A stretch of 64,000 nucleotides of DNA from Tanytarsus gracilentus (Eukaryota > Arthropoda > Insecta > Diptera > Chironomidae), in the NCBI GenBank assembly GCA_038502055.1, contig JAXRKN010000044.1:4560001-4624000 (forward strand). Direction: 5' to 3'. The notes beneath the pieces were generated by a model. It searched no databases and was not told where the DNA came from. It was given only the letters and a program-made list of their open reading frames with translations. Shown here in pieces: positions 47,782-59,700 of this stretch; the stretch's first letter is position 1, and the number at the start of each line of letters is the position of its first letter. The translations under genes and the position numbers were made by a program.

Positions 47782-50700
47782 GTGAGTTGAAATTTCTTTA
47801 AAATTGTCTCAAAATAATATTTTAAAAAATTGGACACTTGTGAAATAATATTTTTGAAAGGTTAACCAATTTTAACGAAACGTTTTTGCTCTTGAAACTG
47901 AGATTTACATCAATTTTTACAAATTTCCATATAAATTATAGAAAAACTAACTGATTTAAGTTGAACATTTCTATCTCTTCAATTTTGTTCCTCAAAACAT
48001 GTTTAAATTTAGGGATGAACCCCTTTTAAAGTCACTTTTTTAAAATCACCATCGAACCCCTTTGAAATAACAAACTTTTAAACAACAACATGACATTGTC
48101 CATTCAAATCTAATACCTAGTCAACATCTATGCCCATCTGTTAAGGTCGCTCATTAAAAAACAAAATTCGGGCAATTTTATGGCCCAATGAAACTCGTTT
48201 TTCTCATTCTGCACGTTTTTATTGATTTACCACTCAAACAACAAATTTTTTACAGAGATTTTTGCTTCTCGCTGATGTCTCGCAACTTTTTGAAAATTTA
48301 CATTGCAAATCTTTGTCTTTGACCAAAAAATAAAGATTTTTCTATGTTTTTAGCTAGATTAAACATTCATATCAGTTTCTAGAGTTGTAAACATTGTATT
48401 CGCTGATTATAGAGAAATTTTTGGCGTTGCGAGAGAAAATTTTAATTAACTCAATTCAACAAGAATTTACTCGATTATAACGCGAGAATCTGCTTTGCTT
48501 CTGTAACAACAAATAAAACCGATGATAATATTTTCGATGTTCATAATTCTGTGAAATTGTATTTGAAATCGTGTGGCGCTTATTTCATTAATTGGCTGAA
48601 AAATATGTTGCGGATAAAATGATGAAATAATTTGGTGATTCTTAGAAAACAAAATTAATGGTGTTAAATAATTGCTAACTAATTTGACGTTTTATGGTTG
48701 AGTTTTAAATATTTTTAAGAGTGTAAATTTGATTTTATAATCATTAAATTTAATAAACCTCAATAAACGTTGAAAATAATTAAATATTTTGGGTATAGGG
48801 GTGCAAGATATTTAGTCCGCGAGACATTCTGTCCATTTTTTTAAAACAAATTGACGTTGGCATATTAAAAAGTGATTTATTTTTAATTTTGTAGTTTTAG
48901 TTCTGCTAAATCTATTAAATTTTAACATTTTTTACGAGCACAAAAAATCTTTAAAATCAGCTCTTAAAAAGCAATAACTAATAAAATTCCTCAATTCTGG
49001 AATGCTCTATCAAAACAATTTTTAACACATTTTTCCACTCGAGATCAGGAAAATAGTTTTTTTTATTAATGATGCAAATGAAAGTACGGAATGTACATAG
49101 TGATAAGCGTGTTGCCGTTCTCTCGTAAATACTTCACTTTCGGCCTTACACTGATAAGCAAATTAAATTTGTATAACAATTGAGAAAGATTAAGATGACG
49201 TAAGTGAGTCAGAGAGAAAGAAGATTTATTTTGTTTATTTGTTGAGTGGATTTTAGGCCAATTTACTCGTCTCAAATCTTTTTTTTTAAGTATCAAGAGT
49301 TCTCCTAAGTATTCGAATTAATGATAAAGTCACGCTCGCACGCCAATAAAATTACTCGAGAGCTTGTGATATCTTCGATCAAATTTCCTCTTTCTCACAC
49401 TCAACCTCAAGTTGTACATCAGCCACTAATCAGTTAGCAATTATTATCTAATATCACCAAATGGCGTGTCACACCTTGTGTGAACATAAAAATTAAATAA
49501 AAAAATTCTTTTATTGATCGATCGTAGTTGGTTTGTGTTAGAATTGATTGAAGTTTAAATTAACAAGTCACTGCGTCGACTGATGATGCGTCTTTTTATC
49601 ATGAGAATGCTGTTGAAGTCAAGAAGCAATAATTGAATATTTGACTGAGTTGAAAAATTAAAAATATTTTTGAATTTTTAATTTTAGTTTTCAAAACAAT
49701 TTATTCTAAAAATTTAAATCTAATCAAATTAAACTTTACGATCATAAATTTTATAACTCATTTCTCTTCTTTTTTAACGATGAAAAATTATCAGTTCATG
49801 AAGCTCACTCTGTCTCTCTTTTTACTACAATGCGACAGCCTTGCATAACATTATAGAAAATGATAAGATAAAATTTGAGTGAGTGCGCATAATTTATGAG
49901 GCCCCGCAATAAATTTGCATCACAAACGCGTGCCAAAATGCGTGGGAAATTTTCATTTGAAATTAAATAATTTTTTACATTGTTGAAATTTTTTTATTAA
50001 TTTTATAGCAAAAGAGCATTAAAATTTCCACACTCAAGGCCAAAATCGATTTTGTTTGCATAATCGAGAGCTTAAATAAAAATAAATCGTTGATAATTAA
50101 TTGCACTTTTAACCGCTCGATAAAAAGCTGATTTTGCAATTTTAAATGAGGAAAAATTTCAATTAATCAAGTGTTAAATGTTTAAATAGGTTGAAAATTG
50201 ACAAAAATTAATTTAAATGCGAGAAATTTTCGGTTGCAAATAGATTTGATAAGATTTTGAGTAAAAACTCCAAGAATAATTTAAGAGCTTTAAAATTTGC
50301 ATGATTTTGAAAAACATTTTATGAATTATTCAAAAATATTTTTCAAATTTTTAAGGAAAGTTTTAAAATTTATTTTTGAGTTTATTTATTCAGATGCTGC
50401 TTGTACTTCAAAAAAATTAATTTCTATCAAGAAATAAAAGTCAACCACACATTAAAATTTGAAATTCATTTCATAAAATTTTCAACCCCTGAAAAATTAA
50501 ATTTTTTTACCTTCAACAAGTGAAAAAGAACAAGAAGAAAATATTAGCATCAAAACGCAACATTTTGCCTCATTACTAAAAGCCGGCATCTGGAAATGAA
50601 ACATTGTTTATCGTTAAATAGTTGTTGCGGCAGATTTGACTAGTTTTATCCGTACAATATCGCTTTCAACCTGCGATGATGAATAAATTTAATTTTTTCT

Positions 50701-53700
50701 TTCTCTCTCTTAAGTTTTTTTTTCTCTTTTCTCACATTTTTTCCATCGTCGCGTAATCATTTCGAATGTAAAAAAGAAGAGCTCAGGTATGAATGAATAT
50801 AAAGTAGCGCTAGATGATCAATATCGATGACACTTGTTGCTATTGACACATTATTTATTATGCCAATGTTTGAATGTCAATTTTCGGGTCTCGGTGAAAA
50901 AATCTTGATCCGCAAAAAGGTGGAAATTAGAGCAGTCAGAATAAAATCACAAGTCAGTCGCTATCTTTTGAGGCTCGGAGCAGCAACGAGTTGAAATCGA
51001 AATCTTTGTGTGATTAAAATTGAAATTTCTTGAGTTATAAAAAAGTTTGAGCAATGTCGAAGGGGAAACCGTTAAAGGGCAAATTAACTAAGCCTCAGAC
51101 TTATGAGTTTGATGACTGGATGCAGAATATGAAGCCGCCTGAAAAGACATTCGGTCAATTTCTCTATGACAGTGATACTGGAAAATTTCTGTCGAGAACT
51201 CCTAAGAGCTGGTGTAAGAATTAATTTACTGAGTGAAAATGACGATTTTTTGAAAGAAAATATCAGGTCAAAAAATATTTACATTTTTAAGACGTGAAAG
51301 AATTTTTCAAAAAAATTAATTATTTAAACAGTTAACTCAACTTGATAAAATTATTTTTTTAATAAAAGCAAAATTCTGCAAAAAGTTTTAAATTTAATTC
51401 CAAAAAATCGTTTGATAAGCGATCAGTTTTTTGCAATCAGTAACTTAATTTTAAATCCTTTAAATTTCATAAATAAAAACACCGGAACAGAAATTTTTGA
51501 TAAGGAACAAAAAATATTTGGAACTAAGAAAAACTCAAAAATGTCAATGACCTCAGTTCAAAAATTTGCGCGCAGTAATTAAATAAGATTTTGAACAATT
51601 AAAAAAATGTTTCACTAAATTAAATTTGATGACAAAATCGTGATAAGACTATAAATTTTTCGTTGTTTGATCACGCAACACAATGTGACCTATTTAGCGT
51701 GTAAACATGTGAGCACAACCGGCATTTTTGTAGCCGAAAACTTTTTCACTTTGGGATCGAATTTCTCGTGTTTTGAGCCCTCATAAAACTTGTTTTCTAG
51801 AGTTTGATCAAATTAAGTTGCATGCGGAGGTTGATTGATCTCTTTTTCTCTCTCAGTCTCTTTAAAAATTACTTCTCTGACGGCCTTCATGCCAAAGCTC
51901 TCTATTTGCTAGAAGCAAATAAAATAAGGGCAGAAGAAGGTTAACTAAAGTGAGTTTAAATATGCTACAAGCTGAGGTATGGAAATTACTTTGCAACAGG
52001 TATCGAGAGTAAACAATTTAACGTTTTTTTGATGCATGAATTGGTGCTAAGTCATGGAAATTATTTTTATTTGGTAAATAAATAAATTGAAGGTTAGATT
52101 TTGTGAGAGAAAATTATTTTTGGATTTTTATCTAGATGTTGAAGTTTAAGACTTTGAATTAGATTTTTTCTTATTAAAAATTTTAAATACTCAAATTAAG
52201 CTTTAAAGCTCAAAATTTTTAACAAAAATTAATTAAAGAATTTCAAAAATTCCAATCAAGATGTTAATTACATTTTCCCGCTCGATTAAAACCCATAACG
52301 ATCTGATAATCGACATAAAATCACCTCACTAACTTCAAGAAATTTCTATAGTAAAAATCAAACGTGAATCTCATCACTAATTGCCTCATTTCACGACTCA
52401 ATCTCTAAAGTCAATAAAGTAATTAATAAAGCAAAATCTATGTCAAGATCACAAGAAATTCGATTACTGTACTAACAGCCAAACTTCTCTCTTGGTCGAT
52501 TGAAGAGGTTTCATTATATCGAGATAAGAATGTCACTTGAGTTTAGGAAACTTTGAGACAACACGCCGCCGCTTCGAAATAAATATTTTTGTCACTAAAC
52601 ACTTTAATCTTTTTTATAGGTGAAATTATTCTGTTTTACACGATTTTCTACTGCGCATTGGCTGCATTCTGTGCCGTGTGCATGCGAGGATTAATGTATA
52701 CGCTCGATGAATCGGTGCCGAAATGGAAATTGGATGCGTCGCTAATTGGAACTAATCCCGGTCTTGGATTTCGTCCGGTTGCTGAGAACGTTGATCAAGG
52801 CTCATTGATTTGGTTCGATTCGACTGATAAAAAGCAAATTAAATACTGGGTGAAGCAGATTGATGATTTTCTTGCAAGTGAGTTGAAAAATTTTTTAACG
52901 GTTTTTGATTATTTGAAAATATTGAAATTCAAAAATCTAAAAACCGTTGAAAATATTTATCAAAAAACTTAAATTTTTTATCATTTTCAGAATATTCCGA
53001 CAGTCATCCGAATCAGAAGAATTGTGACTTTGACACGTTGCCAAACAAAGAGCAAGTCTGTAAATTGGATGTGGAGAAATTTGGTGACTGCGTAAGAAGT
53101 TCATCCTACGGCTACAACAATTCAGCTCCATGCATTTTCCTCAAACTTAATCGAATTTACGATTGGGTGCCGGAATACTTTAATGACACATCAGACTTAC
53201 CCAGTGACATGCCCAAAGATCTTGTAGACCATATAAAATTGCTTAAAGAAAAAGAGAGAAATCAAGTTTGGGTGAGTTGCAGAGGAGAGGACGGAAGTGA
53301 CAAAGAGAATCTTGGCAGTGTCGAATACTTCCCAAACCGAGGATTTCCATCGTATTTCTATCCATACGTAAACACAAAGAATTACGTTAGTCCACTCGTT
53401 GCTGTTAAATTCCAAAGGCCAGGAAGTGAGTTCGAATTCTTTCTATTGAAGATTGACAGGAAATTATTTAAATTTAATTTTTTTCCAGTAAATCAAATCA
53501 TCAACATTGAATGTCGTGCGTGGGCTAAAAACATAGAATATAACGGAAGTCATAGAGATCGAAAGGTAAAAATTAAAATTTGAATTTATTAAAAAATATT
53601 TTCAACATATTCAGACGAAGACTTTAAAACTATATTTTTTACACAATGAATCTGAATTTTTTCCTTTTCTCAATTTTTAAGGGTTCAGTTCACTTTGAGC

Positions 53701-53729
53701 TCATGATTGATACTCAAGCGGATGACTAG
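47601..53729 (+). CDS. nrv2: Na,K-ATPase beta subunit (nervana-type), two alternative first exons
   Basis: Glycoprotein partner of the Na,K-ATPase alpha subunit, needed for its folding, delivery to the plasma membrane and, in insects, septate junction function. Common exons: 52620-52877, 52991-53425, 53489-53565 and 53682-53729. They join to 47601-47781 (332 residues) or to 51054-51213 (325 residues). Both first exons end in phase 1, as the common acceptor needs. In the long form residues about 62-86 are the single membrane helix. The ectodomain begins with the conserved block SLIGTNPGLGFRP, and six ectodomain cysteines (KNC, QVC, GDC, APC, VSC, IEC) fit the three family disulfides. PCIFLKLNRI and FPNRGFPSYFYPYV are family hallmarks, and the protein ends GSVHFELMIDTQADD. 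N-glycosylation sequons are NNS, NDT and NGS. In Drosophila the nrv2 gene has two N-terminal isoforms of this kind; one-to-one orthology is inferred. Confidence 0.95.
50954..51053 (+). promoter_or_regulatory. nrv2: Candidate internal promoter (initiator) for exon 1b
   Basis: TCAGTC at 50954-50959 is a full match to the insect initiator TCAKTY. From its A (50956) to the ATG at 51054 there is no other ATG. There is no TATA box upstream. This fits a separate start site for the short isoform inside the long isoform's first intron. Confidence 0.4.
51054..51213 (+). CDS. nrv2: Alternative first coding exon 1b of the Na,K-ATPase beta gene
   Basis: Encodes 53 residues plus one base, then donor GTAAGA. 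Its end, KTFGQFLYDSDTGKFLSRTP followed by KSW, parallels exon 1a (KTF..M-IYD...GK-F.RTP-W). The joining codon becomes TGT (Cys) where the 1a form has Gly. It is too short to be noticed as a long open frame but is securely placed by this match and by phase. Confidence 0.88.
52620..53729 (+). CDS. nrv2: Common exons of the Na,K-ATPase beta gene (membrane helix and ectodomain)
   Basis: Four exons separated by introns of 113, 63 and 116 bases. Donors are GTGAGT (52878), GTGAGT (53426) and GTAAAA (53566); acceptors are TTTTCAG (ends 52990), TTCCAG (ends 53488) and TTTAAG (ends 53681). The intron-read-through frames make misleading longer open frames at 52589-52972 and 53038-53583. The stop TAG is at 53727-53729. 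Confidence 0.92.
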
Positions 53730-54306
53730 AAAAAGCGGAAGAGCAACGTCGCATGGTAAATTGAAGATCTATTTATTGAAATTGTTGAAAAGGATGTCGG
53801 TGTGTGTGGAAGGGAGACTTGTGAAGTGGATTTATATTCACGTCACCGGAGATGATGAAAAGGAGAGAAAAAATTTATTTAGAGCAAGGAAAATTTATGT
53901 ATAAAAATCGTCCTTTTTCTACACTACTTGATCTTTTTTAGGGTCATCGATTAGTTTTAAAGCATCTCTCTTTTTTTTGGTTGAGTTAAAAGAAATTAGT
54001 TAAAAAATGTTTTAGAGTCGATTTGAAAATTAAAAATTTTATCATTAAAAAATGTTCAGTAAGTTTTAAATATTTTTAGGATTTCTCCAAAATTAATGAA
54101 AATTTTCTTTCTAATTATAATTTTATTTAAAATTGTAGCGTATCTATATATTTCTGTGTTAACAAGTGACTTAACAATTTTTTAAATTTGTTGATGCCAA
54201 ATGCGCTTCTCAATCTATCTATCGATGAGTATAAACATGTTGATGCTTCATCTCGATAGATTGTAACATAAATATTATGCAAATTGTCATATTGTTAAAG
54301 AAGTAA

Positions 54307-54312
54307 AATAAA
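54307..54312 (+). terminator. nrv2: Polyadenylation signal of the Na,K-ATPase beta gene
   Basis: AATAAA about 580 bases after the stop codon, following an AT-rich stretch that would be the 3' UTR. Other, closer variants are possible. Confidence 0.4.
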
Positions 54313-56560
54313 TCATTTGAAAAATTCTATGTAAAAAATTGTTTTTCTTTTCTTTAGAAAATGCGAGATTATTTTCATCTCAATGAACATCTCATCTGAT
54401 GTTCACTGTGAAGAACATGTTTTCCATTGATTTTCTTTCATATTTACTTCCTTATTGTGAAATATTTTAATCACTATATTTTTACGGTGTTCACTCAAAA
54501 AAGTTTTAAAATAATTTCATGACTTTTATCTTTTAATTCAACTTTTTTTAATGGAAGACTTTCACACATCATAAATGATAAATTTCCACTTCATTTGCAG
54601 CACAGAGCGAAAAAAACTCACATCATAGCGGGGAAAAAAATTGCAAGTAATTAAAAGTCTCTAACATTTTCCCTTCAAGCTCATTCACATTTCACATCGA
54701 AAACGATGCAATCAGGCTGCAATTTTTAATTAAAAGCTTAATTTTCCTGAAACATGCTTCTCTCCATCTCATCATGCATCGCTTAAATCTGGTGTTTACA
54801 GAACGACTGAAAAATGTTTCTCATCTCTTCAGTAAATTATTAAAATTTTTCCTCCTCATAGCAGAGAGAAATTTTTCGACCAAATATTTACCTTCCATTT
54901 TGTTCGCTCGAAGCGATATTTAAACAACAAATATACACACGAAAGCAGCAGCATGTGCAGCGAAATTCTAAAACTATTGTGAATGGTTTTTTGGAGCGAG
55001 GGATCGAAACTTTTTCATAATTAGGTAAATCAAAAAACGTTTTTTGAGACTTAAATTAATTGGGAACAATAAATTTAAAATTTCAGTGTCAACCCCTTTC
55101 TGACAAATTTTCCTCGAAAACTCGCTGCTGTGTGGCTTCAAGCCAAAAAAATCATCTTCTCCAAATATTTACTCCCATAATTATAATTAGTGCTGCATTG
55201 GAATTGCTTAAGCGCTCGTCAGCATGTTTTGATTTTTCTCTGCATTTTTGTCGCTTCCATAAAAATTATCATTAAAACTTTGTCTCTTCTTATTTGTTGT
55301 GGTCAGAAAATTTAGAAATTGAATTTTGGCATTCGCTTTTTTTACTTTATCTTGGAGGAGAAAAGCTTGAGGAAAATATTTAAAAGTTTTTTGTATTATT
55401 TCGAGTTTTTTTAGGGAGAAAAACTTTTTCTTCGCATGCAATTGGGAAGGGACAAAAATTTGAGGAAATTTGGATTTTTATTTGAATTTAATACATTTTC
55501 GCAAATTCTCACAATTATTTTTATCATCTCTCTAAATCTCAAAACTTTTTCAACCAACTTCAAATTTTTCAATTTTAAATGAAAATGAAGGAAATTTTTT
55601 TTGTTGAGATTAGAAACTTTTTTCATGCATTTCACACATCATTGACTGCCGCTCTGCAGCATTCCATGTTTGCATAAATGTGCTCACAGTTTAAAGTTTG
55701 TTGGCATTTATGCAATTAAAAAGTAGAGAGAAAAAATATTTCGACTGTGAAAATTGAAGCTTTGCAAAAATTTGAGTCAATTAAAAGTTGCTCGAGAAAA
55801 AAAGTTCTCAATGCTCAACATGTAAACACGAAATGTTTGAAAAATGAATTCCACATAGTGCAATTTGCAAAAAAAAAATATTAAAATTTCAAGGAATAAC
55901 TTTTTTCTCTAGTGCTATAAATCATACCATAGAGTGTGATAGAGAGAAAATGGAGTTGATGAAAAAATCAACAGAAAAATGTTACATGGATGTTTTTTTT
56001 AACTCTTGAACTTTTAAAATTTTTATTCAAAAATTCTTAAATTTCCTAAAAAAACGAGAAAATTCCTCCACTCAACCGAAAAAGAGCACATGACAAATTG
56101 CAATCAAATATCGCCCTACAATCTTAAGCTTATGTCGCTCTCAACGTCTCTCGCATATCACGCTCGCATGTCATATTTGGTACGCGAGGGAGGCTAAAGG
56201 ATGTCGACAAATTGAATAAAGTTCTCTCAGTCATTTTTCATCTTCTCCATAGACTTTCGTTTTTCATAGAGTAAACGCGAAAAATTGTGCCATAAAAAAT
56301 CGTGAGGATCATTAATTAAATGTCGCACGTAATAGATCTGATGTTGTGCTTAAAAGGCCACATAAACCATTTTGGAGTGATCATGATTGAATTTGGCGGA
56401 GAAAAATTAAATTAAAACAGAAATTAATGTTAAATATTTTTAAAATCGCAAATTTCATTTTACAAAAATTTTCAACCCATTCCATAAATTCTCTTTATAT
56501 TAAAAACTGAAATAGAAATGAGAAAAATATTTTTTTCCTCAACTTTTCTCTCTCTCCCGC
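54313..56560. other. AT-rich intergenic DNA, no gene seen
   Basis: Overlapping minus-strand frames at 55208-55635 and a plus frame at 55060-55275 are low complexity. Nothing else is supported. Confidence 0.5.
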
Positions 56561-56580
56561 GCAATATCTCATGCGAAGGA

Positions 56581-56641
56581 TATAAATATGAAGACAGTAG
56601 TGAACAAATCATAAACTTCAGCTACAATTTATCATAAAATG
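56581..56641 (+). promoter_or_regulatory. Weak candidate TATA promoter
   Basis: TATAAATA at 56581-56588 is followed about 50 bases later by an ATG (56639) whose frame soon runs into a CA microsatellite. There is no downstream exon or initiator match, so this may be chance. Confidence 0.15.
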
Positions 56642-56672
56642 TCATGTGGAATTTTTATGTTTTACGATGCTC

Positions 56673-56673
56673 T

Positions 56674-56704
<31 letters not shown>
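56673..56704. repeat. (CA)n(TA)n microsatellite
   Basis: About 12 CA dinucleotides running into TATATATA. It generates Thr-His runs in the overlapping plus frames, which are not genes. Confidence 0.95.
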
Positions 56705-56709
56705 TCGAA

Positions 56710-59700
56710 TGTGTGTCTCACAAACCCCCCACAACTTTTTATTTATGTCGCTGTGCTCGAAATTCATTTTTACAACGACCAAGGCCATGCTTGGAAGGAT
56801 GTTTTAAGGACTATCGTCGCATAACAAAAGCGACTATTTGTCAGCAAATAAAAGAACATCAAACAATGCCTGTGTAAGAAAACTCTTCAATGCAGATGTT
56901 TTTATTGCAGCAACTTTCTCTCGTTCTTAAGCCTTTCCGGTTTTATTTGCAGCTTTATATTGCGAGAAGCCAGTAAAGTGCTGCACTCGAGTAAATTTAA
57001 ATTGGGTCAAAAGTTTGAGAAAAACAACTTTTTATGAAGAAACAATTAAAAAATATTTGAAAGTTAATAAAATTTTTTGAGTTGAAAATTTATATTTTTG
57101 TCCTAAATTATGCGGCGAGAATTATTGACACACAAATATAATTTTCTCTGTATCAATTCAATGATTTCAAATCAAAACTCAATCAGCTAGAAATTTACAA
57201 ATGCGAAACCAAATATTCACTCTCATTGTCAATAAGTGATTTTACAGTTTACACATTGTAAGCTTGACGATGATTTAAATTAATGGTTTTTAATTGAAAT
57301 TGACATTAAAATCTGTCATTGACTATTCCAATAATGATTTTTCAAAAAGCTCTCAATGGAAAATTATATTTAAGCTCCTAAATTTATAATTTTCCATCAA
57401 ATTCAAACTAAAGGCAGCATCAAATTTGATGTCACCACTGAATGGTGAGTGCGGTAGCATTTCGAGATAGCGAGTTGCAATTCTAGCCACAGCGTGAAAT
57501 TTTTATCTCCATTTACCACTACATTAAACTTTTTTTCTCTCCTCTCATCTATGGAGAGGCTTAAAACTATGTGTACAGTCGGACTCACATATTATGTGTC
57601 ACACATTATTCGCTATCACATCCCATTCCCTCTCTAAATGAACATGTTCATTGTGTCTGATGGGAACTTCACAATCTGCTTTAAAATTATTTTTTTTTGA
57701 GATATGAAATGTTCTCTCTAATGTTTCTCAATATCGCCAGTAACCAAAAAACATATTCACGTCGAGTTGCTGTCAGGAAAATTAAGTTTTTTTGTTATGT
57801 TAAATTTTTTATCTAGAAATTTTATTTTAGGTGAGTTTCATGCTCAAACCGATTTAAAAATTTTACTAAATGAGTTTTATTAATTTAAAATCCGAATTAA
57901 TTTTTCAAAAATTTAATTGTTGAATAAAAAATAAATTTTAATAATTTTTGTATATTGAAGGTCCATCAGATATTTTTTCGTTGTAAATAATCTGAAAGCT
58001 TTTTAAACAAATTTCCTAAATTGATATTTTTTTCTAAACAAAACAAAATTAATCAAAAATCGAGCAAAAAAATTTACATGGCAATTTTTCATCGAACCCA
58101 CTCCACACGCACAAAAAATTGCTCATATTGTATTCAAATCAAAACAAAACCACAAATTCATGTGAAAAAAAATTTGTGAGGAAAACACACACAAAATATG
58201 TTGTCGGCAATTTCCGCATGCTATTAAGCTCTCCGACAGTAACTTTATTACACATAAATTCTTCTTTCTCTGAGAGAAAAAAATCCTCATAACGAAACAC
58301 ACACACTTTTTTCTCGCTTGACTTTTAAAAGCGATATTCATGAAGTTTTTATAAATGTTTTTAAAATGCAAAGAAGCCTCGAATGGATGTGTTTGGGAGT
58401 TAAGTCAAAGCTCTTAAAATATCAACAACAAAAATTTTGTAACCAGAGAAATTTTTAAACTTAAAAAATATTTTTCATTTTAGACATTTTTTGATGTTAT
58501 TTTTATTCTATTCACATCCCTTCAGAAAATTGCCCTGGAGAATACAGGAAGCAACATTAAAAGAAAAAAGTAAACATATAAATCATGTAAGGAAGCAGAA
58601 ATGTACTCGAAATTGTTTATTTTCTTCTCATTTTATGCTTTTCAACGTGTTTACAACCTCAATGACAAAAGTAGGGATGAATGGAGGAAAAATGTCAGCA
58701 AATTTACGGAATTAAAGTTATTATTTTTCGTTTGGTTGTTGATAAAAGTTTGGTTGAGTATTTTGTCGGCTTGATGGTTTTGGCGGTTGAAAAATGTTTT
58801 AACAGATTTTGATGCTGAAACTTTGTTTGGGTAAAATTGTTCATGAATTCAAGCAATTATCACAAAATAACTTTGGCAGAATCAAAACTGAAATAAGTTG
58901 AAATTTAGAAATTAAGAAAACATTTTTCTAATTTTTTTATAAACGCAATTTCGAGTGTTTAAAAATTTTTCAAAATAAATTTATTAAAATTTCTTGCTAT
59001 AAAAAAGTCACTTAACTTTAAAGCTTATCCGGATAACGTTGCAGCGATCAGTAAACAACCAGTCACGACTTTCTCCATCCAACTTATTAAAGAAAAACTT
59101 TTTCCGTTTCTGACTTCACTTCTTATTGGCATTAAGGAAGATTTTCATCGTGAAGAACGCAAAAACTGTTATTCGAGAAAAAACAAACAGAAAATGACAT
59201 CAAAATAGAAAATGGCACAACAAAAAGCTTTTTCTGGAGAGAAGGAAAACTTTAAATAAAAACTTTTCGCTTTCAAAGAGTCCAAAAATTGAAAAGTTTT
59301 CTTTTGAGTTTTTAAGTGAAAAAAACTATAAGAGGTAAATTAAATTTTCAATTTTTCACAGAATCAATAAAAGAAAGTTTTCGTTCTTTAATGCTGATGA
59401 GTGGGGTTGAATTGAATGTGATGCATTTTCACTTTTAACCTCAACTTTCTTTGTTGCTCTTTTGTGCCATTATTTTTAAACAAATCCCAGTAAAATTTAC
59501 AAACAATTTCCTCCTTCGCAGAGATTTTACCCCAAACAAGAAAGTTCAAAGAGACAAAAGGCCACCTTTGTTTAAATAGCACGAGGAAGTTTTCCAAACA
59601 ACATCTTTGAGAGTCTCAGTTGGAAGCGAAAGTCAACAATTTTCACATTGAACGTGGATGAAAATTTTCTTCTTACTCGCAAGAGCTAATTGACCAGGGG

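Noticed and set aside
52589..52972. 127-codon frame starting upstream of the ATPase common exon
   Set aside because: The first 31 bases are intron and the last ~95 run into the next intron; the true exon is 52620-52877.
56639..56877. Two overlapping frames with Thr-His runs
   Set aside because: Produced by the CA microsatellite.
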